A stretch of DNA of 64,000 bases from Sulfitobacter sp. OXR-159 (GCF_034377145.1 NZ_CP139707.1:2179001-2243000); one strand, 5' to 3'. Counted from the stretch's first letter, positions 32,919-42,679 are shown. Numbers and translations: made by a program. Notes: generated by a model from the sequence alone, not told the origin.

Positions 32919-35174
32919 GTGTCAAAGTATAATCCCAACCGCCAAGTCAAACCGATTTACGAGGCTGCGGGGCAGTGGCGGAAGAGATCGCTAACCGCTG
33001 AGCATTCGATCCTTTCTGAGGACAAGAGCCTTTGGACGAACGAACTTTTGAATGAACTTGACCAACGCTTCGTCAAAAACCTCGACGCCGGCAAAGGTGA
33101 TTTTCTCTCAAAACTGAAAGTGCAGCTTTCAGAAGGATCTCCCGCTTGTCGGCAGCTGATGGCCGAGACCTTATGGTTGTTACTCCTATTCCCTTCCAAC
33201 GTGGGTGCAGCCAAGAAGCGAGAGAACGTGCAGGAGATCTGGTCCTGGTCTGGAGATGACCTGGACGTAGCGCATCCGCTTATAAATGATGACGTACTGG
33301 AGGGCATTGGCTCAGCTGGAACTGCTTACAATACGCATCGGTGGCGCGAGTTAGTTTTCCTGATCGGTGCCATGCGCGATTTTAAGGCGCGCAACGCCAC
33401 TGACAGCGAGCAGATCGCCTCGGACCCCTGGGCATTTTCCGGCTGGTTGAGCAGCCTTCCAGGGGCCCGGAACAGACAATTGATTCACATCCTGCCACAC
33501 CTGCTGTTTCCTGAGACCTTCGAGCGGATCAGCTCCGAAAGCGATAAGCGTCTTATCCTCGCAGGTTTCGGTGACAAGCCGGAAAAGGAAATTCGGAAGT
33601 GGACTACAATTGAGATCGACCGCGCTTTGCTGGACCTGCGCCGTCGCCTGGAACACGAGCATGGCTCGGACATCGACTTTTACCAAGAAGAATTTGAGTC
33701 CCAATGGAAGACGCAGACAAAGAACTGGCTCCTCAGCTGGAACCCATCCAGATGGAACTGGGATACATTCGCGGACGACCGCGCCATGACCATCAGTGGC
33801 GAGAAGGCCGACAACCGCTGGCGATGCAGCTCGAGCAAACCGCGCGAGGGTGACCGCGTTTTTCTGATGCAGACCGGCAGTCCTCCGAAGGGCATTGTAG
33901 CTGCCGGCAAGGTTACGCGCGCGCCGTACGACGCAGAGCACTGGGAACAAGCCCGCGCCGATGCCGGAGAGGTGACGCGCTTCGTGGACGTGGCATTCGA
34001 CTCCGTCCGCGACGCAACCATCGACGAGATTGCCCCTTTAGAAGACCTTCAGACCCGCGAACCCAGCCAAGAATGGAACCCGCAGTCCTCTGGGATTGAG
34101 ATCAAGCACAAGGCGGCTAGGACCTTGGAGCGCCTCTGGAAGGCGCTGCCACAGGTATCGACAGACACAACTGCACCGAAGGGCGATAAGGGATCTGGAG
34201 AAGCGTTGCCGAAGAAATCCGCGCCGCCGCTGAATCTGATTATCTACGGCCCTCCAGGCACCGGTAAGACCTATCGCCTGAAGAACGATTATTTGCCGCG
34301 TTACGAGGATGGGGCCGGAGATCGTTTCGAGTTCGTCACTTTCCATCAGAGCTATGCATACGAGGATTTCGTCGAAGGGATACGTCCTATCACGGAGGAC
34401 GGCACCGTCACATACGAAGTACGGCCGGGCGTACTGAAGCGGCTCTGCGAGCGTGCCCGACGCGCGCCTGATACGCGTTTCGCCCTCTTCATTGACGAGA
34501 TCAATCGCGGGAATGTCGCGAAGATCTTCGGCGAGCTCATCACGCTGGTTGAGGTAGACAAGCGTATCCGCACCGATGCCACCGGGAGTCGGCTGGCGAG
34601 CTGCAAAGGCTTGGAGGTGGCGCTCCCCTACTCCGGTGAGCGTTTTGGGGTGCCGGTGAATGTAGATGTGATCGGCACCATGAATACCGCAGACCGCTCA
34701 ATCGCCCTGCTCGACAGCGCCTTGCGGCGGCGGTTCCGGTTTGAAGAACTCACGCCGAAACCAGAACTGCTTGGATCAATTGACGATGGCGAGGGCAACA
34801 CGATCGACCTGCGGCAATTACTGCAGGCGATGAATGCCCGCCTGTCCCGCCTGCTGCATCGAGACCAGGCCCTTGGCCACAGCTACCTTTATCATGTGAA
34901 ATCGTTCGACAAGCTGCGCCGGGTCTTTGCACAGGAAATTCTGCCTTTCCTGCAAGAGGCGTTCTATGATGACTGGCGGCAGATCAGATACATCCTTGCC
35001 GACCAAGCGGTAGATGAGGAACTGCAACTCGTCCGGGCGCGGAAACAAAGTGCCGCCCTGCTCTTCCCTAAAGCGGATCCGGCCGAAATCAGTGATGGTG
35101 AGGCGTTCGAGATTATCCGAGAAAACGACATCACCCCGAACGCGATCCGCAAGATCTACGAGCCACCCGAATGA
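32919..35174 (+). CDS. mcrB: McrB-like restriction GTPase with EVE-type modified-base reader domain
   Basis: This 751-residue protein has three parts: an N-terminal helical region with a WRKRSLTAEHSIL segment; a predicted EVE/PUA-like fold at about residues 270-370 (WNWDTFADDRAMTISG, GDRVFLMQTGSPPKGIVAAGKV); and a C-terminal McrB AAA+ GTPase. The GTPase has Walker A GPPGTGKTY near 444, Walker B FALFIDEINRGN and the signature MNTADRSIALLDSALRRRF. EVE domains bind modified cytosine, so the system should cut DNA carrying modified bases. The start is a GTG at 32919, 50 bp after the IS6 remnant, so its native promoter may be gone. It overlaps mcrC. Confidence 0.92.
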   Translation: MSKYNPNRQVKPIYEAAGQWRKRSLTAEHSILSEDKSLWTNELLNELDQRFVKNLDAGKGDFLSKLKVQLSEGSPACRQLMAETLWLLLLFPSNVGAAKKRENVQEIWSWSGDDLDVAHPLINDDVLEGIGSAGTAYNTHRWRELVFLIGAMRDFKARNATDSEQIASDPWAFSGWLSSLPGARNRQLIHILPHLLFPETFERISSESDKRLILAGFGDKPEKEIRKWTTIEIDRALLDLRRRLEHEHGSDIDFYQEEFESQWKTQTKNWLLSWNPSRWNWDTFADDRAMTISGEKADNRWRCSSSKPREGDRVFLMQTGSPPKGIVAAGKVTRAPYDAEHWEQARADAGEVTRFVDVAFDSVRDATIDEIAPLEDLQTREPSQEWNPQSSGIEIKHKAARTLERLWKALPQVSTDTTAPKGDKGSGEALPKKSAPPLNLIIYGPPGTGKTYRLKNDYLPRYEDGAGDRFEFVTFHQSYAYEDFVEGIRPITEDGTVTYEVRPGVLKRLCERARRAPDTRFALFIDEINRGNVAKIFGELITLVEVDKRIRTDATGSRLASCKGLEVALPYSGERFGVPVNVDVIGTMNTADRSIALLDSALRRRFRFEELTPKPELLGSIDDGEGNTIDLRQLLQAMNARLSRLLHRDQALGHSYLYHVKSFDKLRRVFAQEILPFLQEAFYDDWRQIRYILADQAVDEELQLVRARKQSAALLFPKADPAEISDGEAFEIIRENDITPNAIRKIYEPPE

Positions 35175-36436
35175 GGCGCCTAACCTTCCGCGAGAGGGAA
35201 AGCGTCAGCATTGGTCCGAACGGTGAAATTAGCGAACTGGAGGCAGAAGGCATCGCAAGACTTGCCGGACGTTTGCCCCCCGGAGCCCTCGCATGGGGTC
35301 ACCGCGCACTGAAGTTTGGGCCCTTCTGTGGGGTCTTGCAGACCGGGCAGTTGGCGATCGAAATACTGCCTAAGATCGACCATGGGAGCGTTAACGAGGA
35401 AATGCGCGGACTGTTGGTGGCTATGCTTGCGCGGTCAGGTGAACTTGCAACAAAGCGGGTGGGCGATGCCGGTCTCGGGCACCAGCACAATCATCTCCTA
35501 GACGTTTTCATCGAAGATTTTTGCAGCCAGGTGAAATCCGCGCTACGAGGCGGGGCCATCGCCCGATACTCTGAGAGGACAGAGAACCTGAACGCCATCC
35601 GCGGACGGCTCGAGCTAACCAACCATCTGTGCGCGAACGTATTCGACCGTTCGCGGCTGCTATGTCGTTTCGATGAGCGCAGCTTTGACAATCCCTATAA
35701 TCAAGCGCTTAAGGCGGTCATCCTCCTTCTGCTTAGGTTTGCGCTGAGTCCACGGACCCGAGCGATGGTGGCGGCACTCCTCCATCGCTTCGACGAGGTA
35801 AGGGACCGAAGGATCACGACCCGCGACATTGACGCGCTCCACCTTGACCGCACAATTCGACACTGGGGGCCAGTGTTCGCACGGGCCCGGTGGCTCTTGG
35901 CAAGTCTGCTTCCGGATGTCCGCACTGGCGACGCAGCTGGTTCGGCACTGCTATTTAACATGGAAAAGCTCTTCGAGATGGTGCTGGGACTGCGCATCCG
36001 ACATGCGTGTCAGGCAAGCGCGAGTAATCACATTTCAGTCGGACTGCAAAGCCCGGTGAAAAACCTTGCCATATCGGGTTTCCAGCTTCGGCCCGACATT
36101 ACTATTCAAAACGGCAGCGAGAGCTTTGCGATCATAGATGCGAAATGGAAACGCCTCGATTTAATCAAGTCAAACTCAGGCGTTTCAAGCAGCGACGCAT
36201 ATCAGATGAACGCGTATGCCAACCGCTACCGCTGCAGTCGTCTGGCGCTCGTCTACCCGGCCTCTGTGGACTGCCCGCCAGGAAAGATCACGGAGTTCGT
36301 ACTCAGAACGAAAGAACAGCCAATCTTGGAGGTAATCGCGATGGATGTTCGCGAGCTTGCTTTCGGCAGTGGGATTCCGGCTGATCTTGCGGGGATGATC
36401 CCGAGCGAATGGCACCGGAAACAGGCATCACTGTAG
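35171..36436 (+). CDS. mcrC: McrC-like restriction endonuclease subunit
   Basis: This 421-residue partner of McrB is coupled by ATGA. The N-terminal half contains the McrB-binding part typical of McrC (GALAWGHRALKFGPFCGVLQ, LEILPKI-like IEILPKIDHG). The C-terminal half has a PD-(D/E)XK nuclease with LRPDITIQNG, IIDAKWKRLD and the following helix SDAYQMNAYANRY. McrC cleaves DNA and stimulates McrB GTP hydrolysis. All catalytic residues expected for the nuclease are visible, so the pair looks functional. Confidence 0.93.
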   Translation: MRRLTFRERESVSIGPNGEISELEAEGIARLAGRLPPGALAWGHRALKFGPFCGVLQTGQLAIEILPKIDHGSVNEEMRGLLVAMLARSGELATKRVGDAGLGHQHNHLLDVFIEDFCSQVKSALRGGAIARYSERTENLNAIRGRLELTNHLCANVFDRSRLLCRFDERSFDNPYNQALKAVILLLLRFALSPRTRAMVAALLHRFDEVRDRRITTRDIDALHLDRTIRHWGPVFARARWLLASLLPDVRTGDAAGSALLFNMEKLFEMVLGLRIRHACQASASNHISVGLQSPVKNLAISGFQLRPDITIQNGSESFAIIDAKWKRLDLIKSNSGVSSSDAYQMNAYANRYRCSRLALVYPASVDCPPGKITEFVLRTKEQPILEVIAMDVRELAFGSGIPADLAGMIPSEWHRKQASL

Positions 36437-36576
36437 GTATCATTACGCGCCTCTAGATGCGCCAATGACCCGCTTTTCGCTATATAGCGAAGGCCGCGAA
36501 TACGACAATGCAGGTGCACTCAGGATTAAAGCAGTGTAATGATGTGCTTGGATCCTGTTGTTCTAGGCGGGGTGGC

Positions 36577-36864
36577 ATGAAGGCAAGCGGCGCGTCTGCA
36601 TTCAATGCAGCTTTGGACCGCACAGGGGGAATCGGTCTCGATGAGAAATATTGGCCTCTGCCTGATGAATAACTTCCGAGCTGCGGTCCCGAGCTCGTAG
36701 ATGGAGCTGCATGCAAAGCAAAGGTTGTCCCAGGGAAACGACGCTGCAGATCCCATGGAGGGCTCTCTTCGGTGCCATAGACGCCCGAAGGACGGGATCG
36801 CATTGCGGCTTCTCAGCGGTAAAGATGGGCAAGGTGGCGAGCTGGCGATCCACCTATTAAAGAT
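36577..36864 (+). pseudogene. Decayed second copy of the HGGxSTGPRT-motif gene
   Basis: In one frame this reads GIGLDEKYWPLPDE, stop, LPSCGPELVDGAACKAKVV, PGKRRCRSHGGLSS, stop, TPEGRDRIAASQR, stop, RWARWRAGD. It aligns along its length with the intact gene at 24808. Three stop codons interrupt an otherwise kept frame, so it decayed mainly by substitution. The upstream 50 bp do not match the intact copy. The rest of the 36437-37019 gap holds only the brxR leader. Confidence 0.85.
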
Positions 36865-36972
36865 TGAGTGATTAGCTGCCCCCCCAGGACCGCGGCAGCG
36901 CGAAAAAGACAAGCATACGAAGCATTTCGATTGAACACGACATGACACCCAGCTAGCGTGCAGTCAGCACAA

Positions 36973-36990
36973 AATATGGGCGCGCATATT
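36973..36990. promoter_or_regulatory. Inverted repeat upstream of brxR, candidate BrxR operator
   Basis: AATATG, six bases, CATATT is a perfect dyad 29 bp before the brxR ATG. A second overlapping G/C-rich dyad (CGCGCATA...ATACGCGCG) runs from about 36981 to 37003. Autorepression by BrxR-type WYL regulators through inverted repeats at their own promoter is known, so this is a natural candidate. Confidence 0.5.
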
Positions 36991-37019
36991 AATCATACGC
37001 GCGGAGTCGGGAGTGCGAA

Positions 37020-37880
37020 ATGGTTAGTGAAAAGTCGGAGCTTCGCTGGGGTGTCGCGCAGCGCATCGAGTTCATCGAGTTCCGCTTGTTTTGGGAGGGG
37101 CATGTGAACCGTAGCGACTTGATGGAGCAGTTCGGGCTTTCGGTGAACCAAGCGTCCGCCGACTTGAACCGCTATATCGGGGTCGTGCCGGACAACATGG
37201 TCTACAACAAAAGTGCGCGGACATATGTCCGGGGACCGGACTATGCTCCACACTTCATCAAGCCTGACGCCAGCCGCTACCTCGCGCAGCTACGGTCTTT
37301 GGCTGACGGAATTATGGACAGCGACGATACCTGGATCGCTGAACTGCCATCCTATGATGCCGCACCAACGCTCACCCGCGGTGTGAACCCTGTCATTTTG
37401 CGATCAGTTGTCGGCGCTATCCGCCGTTCAGAAGCCATCGAGGTGAAGTATCAGTCCCTGTCACGCCCTGAGCCGTGTTGGCGGTGGATCGCGCCCCATG
37501 CCATCGGGTTCGATGGCTTCCGATGGCACACCCGGGCTTTCTGCCAGATGGATGAGGTGTTCAAGGACTTCATGCTCTCTCGCATCATCTCGACGGGAAG
37601 TGTTGAAGCCAGTGAGGTCACGGATGCAGCCGATGCGGACTGGCAAGAGCAGGTCACGCTTGAAATCGCCCCCCACCCAGAGCTGTCCGAAAGCCAAAAG
37701 AAAGTAATCGCGCTCGACTATGGAATGCGAGATGGCAAAACAAAGATCTCCGTTCGGCGCGCCATAGTTCACTACGCGCTCAAACGGCTCGGGCTCGACA
37801 CAGATCCAGCTGCGCGGCAACCAAAGGATCAGCAGATTGTTCTACTCAACCCCGGCGTGATCGGCCCTCGCAATGAGTAA
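37020..37880 (+). CDS. brxR: BrxR-type WYL-domain transcriptional regulator
   Basis: This 286-residue protein has an N-terminal winged helix (AQRIEFIEFRLFWEGHVNRSDLMEQFGLSVNQASADLNRYI), a central WYL domain (ILRSVVGAIRRSEAIEVKYQSL, then APHAIGFDGFRWHTRAFC) and a C-terminal WCX-like dimer domain. This matches BrxR/CapW regulators that repress phage-defence operons. It is the first gene, with GGGAG before the ATG and an inverted repeat 30 bp upstream. It overlaps the next gene by 8 bp, so repressor and BREX genes share a transcript. Confidence 0.9.
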   Translation: MVSEKSELRWGVAQRIEFIEFRLFWEGHVNRSDLMEQFGLSVNQASADLNRYIGVVPDNMVYNKSARTYVRGPDYAPHFIKPDASRYLAQLRSLADGIMDSDDTWIAELPSYDAAPTLTRGVNPVILRSVVGAIRRSEAIEVKYQSLSRPEPCWRWIAPHAIGFDGFRWHTRAFCQMDEVFKDFMLSRIISTGSVEASEVTDAADADWQEQVTLEIAPHPELSESQKKVIALDYGMRDGKTKISVRRAIVHYALKRLGLDTDPAARQPKDQQIVLLNPGVIGPRNE

Positions 37881-38673
37881 CGGATCAGACTTGCACATGG
37901 AGAAGGCAAACCTCCAGCGTTTGGGTTTTAGTGGCGAAACGGGTGGGGCACATGCCTCACGCACAATCATGGTGGATGAACTTGGCAGACTATTAGACGC
38001 GGTTCAGGATCCTCTTGCTGAACGCGAGAAATATCGCTTGGCAATTATCAAGGACAATGCGCTCGGAAAGAGATCTGTAAAAACGCGCACACTGACATTC
38101 CGGCACCTTGCTGACCTCTACGGACTTGATCCGGACCTACTGGTATTTCGTGGCTTGAGGTTTTTCTGGGACCGGGATCCGGACGGACATTCGCTGCTAG
38201 CCCTGCAATGCGCATTCGCACGGGACGCGCTTTTGAGATCATCGGCGCCCTTCATTTCTTCGAAGGTCGTCGGCGATACGGTGCCACGCGAGTTAATGGA
38301 AGCGCATATCGAAGCGCTCTTTCCAAATCGTTTCAGCGCGGCGACGCTCAAGTCAACAGCTCAAAACTTAAACTCATCTTGGACAAAAGCCGGACAGCTG
38401 TCCGGTCGTGCCGTGAAAATCCGCTGCAAGGCCAATCCAACACCCGGAAACGCCGCATATGCTGTCTACTTAGGATACTTGGCAGGACTCAGAGGGCTTT
38501 CGCTCTTTAGTAGCCCATACGCAAAACTACTGGACTGCAACGCGGACCGATCCCTCGAACTGGCACAACATGCGGGTCAAAAAGGGTGGCTGAGCATTAA
38601 CCATATTGGCGACGTGTTTGAAGTTTCATTTCCAAATCTACTGCCGCGGACCGACCGGGAGTGGTTGCAATGA
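37873..38673 (+). CDS. BREX protein in the brxA position, divergent
   Basis: This 266-residue protein sits exactly where type 1 BREX has brxA and is coupled to brxB by ATGA. It is longer than the usual BrxA (about 200). It shares only the layout: a helical core (LLALQCAFARDALLRSSAPFI) followed by a winged-helix-like segment (NRFSAATLKSTAQNLNSSWTKAGQLSG) and a C-terminal strand region ending FEVSFPNLL. I cannot assign it to DUF1819 by eye, so it may be a distant BrxA or a replacement. An internal ATG at 37897 is an alternative start. Confidence 0.6.
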   Translation: MSNGSDLHMEKANLQRLGFSGETGGAHASRTIMVDELGRLLDAVQDPLAEREKYRLAIIKDNALGKRSVKTRTLTFRHLADLYGLDPDLLVFRGLRFFWDRDPDGHSLLALQCAFARDALLRSSAPFISSKVVGDTVPRELMEAHIEALFPNRFSAATLKSTAQNLNSSWTKAGQLSGRAVKIRCKANPTPGNAAYAVYLGYLAGLRGLSLFSSPYAKLLDCNADRSLELAQHAGQKGWLSINHIGDVFEVSFPNLLPRTDREWLQ

Positions 38674-39221
38674 GCCGAGTCAAGCGCCTCGTGAAATCGT
38701 ACGCTCAGTTCATCTCTATACCCTGGCGAGATGACGCAGCTGCGGCCCAGCGAGTGGTCTTTTGCGTCTATCATGAGACCGAGGAGCGAGCACTTAGAGC
38801 CACAATAGATGAGTTTGAATTGGCATCCAGACAAGCTGGACACGATTGGCACCTCCACGAGCTGACAGACACATTCGCAGAGTGGTTGGCATCACAGCGA
38901 TATGCGAAATCCTACTTCGAAAAGCCAAGCCTTTTGGCGACAATATATCCAAGATACTTGGAGCATCTGGCCTTGGATTTTGAGCGCCGCATCTCTGAGA
39001 TGGAGTCGCCCCACAATAGTGTAATTGCTATATCCGGCGTTGGTAGTTTGTTTGGGTTTCTCAAAGTCAAAGATGTGGTCGATCGCCTGGCTCCAATGGT
39101 ATCGGGCAGACTCGTGATATTTTTCCCCGGCAGTTACGAAGACAATAATTATCGGCTTCTCGACGGCTATGATGGCTGGAACTACTTGGCCGTTCCGATA
39201 ACAGCTGACAAAATTTACTGA
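38670..39221 (+). CDS. brxB: BREX protein BrxB (DUF1788)
   Basis: This 183-residue protein matches BrxB, with the C-terminal hallmark GRLVIFFPGSYEDNNYRLLDG and DGWNYLAVPI. The ATG at 38670 overlaps the previous stop. BrxB is a small core type 1 BREX component required for defence; its biochemical role is not settled. It lies 14 bp before brxC. Confidence 0.93.
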   Translation: MSRVKRLVKSYAQFISIPWRDDAAAAQRVVFCVYHETEERALRATIDEFELASRQAGHDWHLHELTDTFAEWLASQRYAKSYFEKPSLLATIYPRYLEHLALDFERRISEMESPHNSVIAISGVGSLFGFLKVKDVVDRLAPMVSGRLVIFFPGSYEDNNYRLLDGYDGWNYLAVPITADKIY

Positions 39222-39235
39222 GAAAGAGACCTCGA

Positions 39236-42200
39236 ATGCAACTTCGCTCGCTCTATCGGCAAGATCCCACGGCCCGTAAACTCGTCAACGAAGGCGTCGC
39301 AAACGTGAATGATGGCACGTCGTCACTTGCGAGGGACGTATTGCGGTATGAGCTCGAGACCTTTGTATGTGACGGACAGTATGGCTCCGGGATGGCGCAT
39401 ATCCTTGACACCTATCTGAAAAATATTGACCAGGCACAGCAGCCTGCTGTCTGGGTCAGCGGCTTCTTTGGGTCTGGTAAATCCCACATGGTGAAGATGC
39501 TTCGCGCACTTTGGTTAGACACCACTTTTGACGACGGTGCGACCGCCCGAGGCATAGCAGACCTGCCCCAAGACGTTCGCGATCAGCTAAAGGAATTGAC
39601 GGTTCAATCTCGTCGTTATGGTGGCCTTCACGCAGCCTCGGGAACGCTCGGCGCTGGCGCCAGCGGTAGCGTTCGCCTTGCCCTGCTTAGAATTGTGTTT
39701 AAATCGGTCGGGTTGCCAGAACAATATCCTCTCGCTCGGTTCGCAATGTGGTTGAGGAAGGAAGGAATAGAGGAACAGGTTCGCGCTCACGTAGAAGCAA
39801 GTGGATATGACTGGGATGAAGAACTCGCCAATTTCTACGTGGCGGAAGGGCTTCATGCAGCCCTAATCGAAGCAAAGCCACAGCTATTTGCCTCATCCAA
39901 TTCCATGATTGATGCTCTTCAAAACACTTATCCGAACGTTCAGGACGTCTCCAATCAGGAAATGATTTCCGCTATTCGGACAGCCATTTCACGCGAAAAC
40001 AGACTTCCTTTAACCTTGATCGTACTCGATGAAGTTCAGCAATTCATTGGCACCAGTGGCGATCGAGCTATCGAAGTTCAGGAAATGGTCGAAGCGGTAG
40101 TAAAAGACGAAAGCCTCGGCGGCAAGCTCACTTTTGTCGGAACCGGTCAAACCGCGGTCACTGGGACGCCCACCCTTGCAAAGCTACAGGGTCGTTTCAC
40201 TATCCGCATCGAACTATCAGATACGGACGTAGATGCAGTGGTGAGGCAGGTTATACTTGCTAAGAACGCCGAGTCCAAACCCAATATCGAAGCTATGATG
40301 CAAGAAAATATTGGCGAGATATCACGGCACTTGAGTGGGACCAACATCGGCCACCGGCAACATGACGTCGCTTTCTTTACGCAGGATTACCCTATCCTTC
40401 CTGTTCGTCGGCGCTTCTGGGAAGCCGCTAATCGAGTTCTTGACGCCTCGGGTACCGATAGTCAGCTTCGTAACCAGCTTAGTCTTATTCATAAAGCGAT
40501 AAGAGAAAGTGCTGATCAAAACGTTGGGTTCGTGGTCCCGGCAGATTTCCTCTATTTTGACGGTGCGGATAAGCTTTTGCAGTCCAGAATCCTGCCGCGA
40601 AAGCTGCATGAAAAGACGATGTCTTGGATACATGGAAGTGACGATCAAAAATTAACGGCTCGCGCTTGCGGCATCATTTTTCTGATCAACAAGATCGGAA
40701 GCACTAATTCTGAAATTGGAATTAAGGCGACGATTGATACAATCGCAGATCTGCTAGTCGACGATCTTCCAACGGGCTCTTCTGGGCTTCGAAGCAAGCT
40801 GCCTAAGCTTCTCGACGCGTGCGATCTCATCATGCGAGTCGGCGATGAGTATCGAATACAGACAGAAGAAAGCTCGGCTTGGAACGACGAGTTCCTCAGT
40901 CAGAAAGCCACGTTAGCAAACCAATCGCATCGTATCGAAGCAGAACGCGATGACCTCATCCGGAAGAAATTTGGTACTCTTGTTGGGCGTGTTTCGCTAC
41001 CTCATGGCGACTCAAAAGTGACACGGGATGTGAGCGCGATCTTCGATCCATCGCTTCCGCCCGATGCCAACAAGAGAATCTATGTGTGGATACGTGACGG
41101 CTGGGCAACTGACGACAATTCGGTTCGCGCAGACGCTCGTCAGGCTGGCAATCAATCCCCCACGGTATTTGTCTTTATCCCCCGACGCTCTGCAGATGAT
41201 CTGCGAAACAATATTCTTGAGTTCAAGGCGGCTAGTGCAACTCTCGATAAGCGTGGCGCTCCAGACAACCCTGAAGGAAAGGAAGCGCGCGGCGCGATGG
41301 AGACCATTCGTCAGGTTGCCGAAGCGAAAATCAACGAATTGATCTTGGAGGCCATGTCCGGCGCCCGCGTATTCCAAGGTGGGGGTAACGAGCTAACCGG
41401 GAATGGGCTGCAGGCAACAGTTACTGAAGGGGCAGAGAACTCGCTCACCAGGCTCTACCCCCAGTTTGCGGTCGCGGACAATACTGGCTGGTCCAAAGTG
41501 TATGATAACGCCCACAAGGGAGCGCCGGACGCCCTGAAAGCAGTCGGCCATGAAGGGGAGCCTGAAAAGAACGCTGTCTGCAAAGCTGTCCTATCGTTCA
41601 TCGCCGGAGGGAAAAAGGGAACGGACATCCGAGATCATTTTGAGGGTCCGCCGTTTGGCTGGTCGCGTGATGCAGTCGATGGCGCACTACTAGCACTTCT
41701 TGTGTCCGGATTGATCAGAGCAGAGGACGAACAGCACCGCGCTTGTGATGCGAAGACATTGGAACGCAAATCGATTGGCAAGGCGTCATTCATTGTCGAA
41801 GCAACGACCATCTCAACTCCGCAGCGCATTCAAATTCGAAAGGTTCTTCAGAAGGTCGGAATTGCCGCGAAACAAGGTGAGGAGCTTTCGTCGATTCCGC
41901 AGTTTGTTCAAAGTATCACGGATCTCGCCAAACGTGCGGGGGGCGAGGCTCCAAAGCCTAAGACCCCCGACCTGACTTTGGTCGATGATATTAGACGAGC
42001 CGCTGGCAACGAACAGCTCTTGTCCATCTACAACAGCAGGGACGAACTCACATCCTCTATTGATGCTTGGACCTTACAGGCAAAAGAAATCGACGCTCGC
42101 TGGCCGAGCTGGGAAACCCTGCGACGCCTTGCGGAAAGGGCCAACGGCCTGACTGACGCTGAAGTGTTGCGTACGCAGGTCCAAGCAATCGAGGATCAGC

Positions 42201-42679
42201 GTCAATTACTGGCTGATCCTGATCCAATAAAGCCGCTGGTCGCCAGTTTCACGCAGATGCTTCGTGACGAACTTAATCGTCTCGTGGGGGCTTACAAACA
42301 GCAGCACGAGGCTGGAATAGCCAAGCTAAAGGCCGACGATAACTGGCAGAAGCTTAAGCCTGATCAACGTAACCGCCTTCTCGCCGAACAGAAACTGACC
42401 AACAGTGACATGCCGGAAGTGAAGGTCGGCAGCGCTGCTGAGGTCCTTCAGACACTGCAGACTTTGACATTGTCCGCGTTTGAAGACCGGGTGAAGTCGC
42501 TCTCATCCCGCTTCAATGAGGTTCAGACCCAAGCGGCTGAGATGATGGAGCCAACGGCCAAGACCATCCATCTGCCCAGCCGCACGCTGAAGTCCGAGGC
42601 GGACCTCGAGGCATGGCTCGACGAAGCCCGCAAAGACCTTGCCGCAGCCCTTGCTCAGGGCCCCGTGATTATTCGATAG
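39236..42679 (+). CDS. brxC: BREX P-loop ATPase BrxC
   Basis: This 1147-residue protein has a Walker A GFFGSGKSH at residues 76-84, Walker B LIVLDEVQQFIG near 258-269, and the rest of the DUF499-like architecture with a C-terminal coiled-coil region (AYKQQHEAGIAKLKADDNWQ). BrxC is a large ATPase that works with PglX and PglZ in host methylation and phage exclusion. The size is usual for type 1. It is 14 bp after brxB and 9 bp before pglX. Confidence 0.95.
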   Translation: MQLRSLYRQDPTARKLVNEGVANVNDGTSSLARDVLRYELETFVCDGQYGSGMAHILDTYLKNIDQAQQPAVWVSGFFGSGKSHMVKMLRALWLDTTFDDGATARGIADLPQDVRDQLKELTVQSRRYGGLHAASGTLGAGASGSVRLALLRIVFKSVGLPEQYPLARFAMWLRKEGIEEQVRAHVEASGYDWDEELANFYVAEGLHAALIEAKPQLFASSNSMIDALQNTYPNVQDVSNQEMISAIRTAISRENRLPLTLIVLDEVQQFIGTSGDRAIEVQEMVEAVVKDESLGGKLTFVGTGQTAVTGTPTLAKLQGRFTIRIELSDTDVDAVVRQVILAKNAESKPNIEAMMQENIGEISRHLSGTNIGHRQHDVAFFTQDYPILPVRRRFWEAANRVLDASGTDSQLRNQLSLIHKAIRESADQNVGFVVPADFLYFDGADKLLQSRILPRKLHEKTMSWIHGSDDQKLTARACGIIFLINKIGSTNSEIGIKATIDTIADLLVDDLPTGSSGLRSKLPKLLDACDLIMRVGDEYRIQTEESSAWNDEFLSQKATLANQSHRIEAERDDLIRKKFGTLVGRVSLPHGDSKVTRDVSAIFDPSLPPDANKRIYVWIRDGWATDDNSVRADARQAGNQSPTVFVFIPRRSADDLRNNILEFKAASATLDKRGAPDNPEGKEARGAMETIRQVAEAKINELILEAMSGARVFQGGGNELTGNGLQATVTEGAENSLTRLYPQFAVADNTGWSKVYDNAHKGAPDALKAVGHEGEPEKNAVCKAVLSFIAGGKKGTDIRDHFEGPPFGWSRDAVDGALLALLVSGLIRAEDEQHRACDAKTLERKSIGKASFIVEATTISTPQRIQIRKVLQKVGIAAKQGEELSSIPQFVQSITDLAKRAGGEAPKPKTPDLTLVDDIRRAAGNEQLLSIYNSRDELTSSIDAWTLQAKEIDARWPSWETLRRLAERANGLTDAEVLRTQVQAIEDQRQLLADPDPIKPLVASFTQMLRDELNRLVGAYKQQHEAGIAKLKADDNWQKLKPDQRNRLLAEQKLTNSDMPEVKVGSAAEVLQTLQTLTLSAFEDRVKSLSSRFNEVQTQAAEMMEPTAKTIHLPSRTLKSEADLEAWLDEARKDLAAALAQGPVIIR

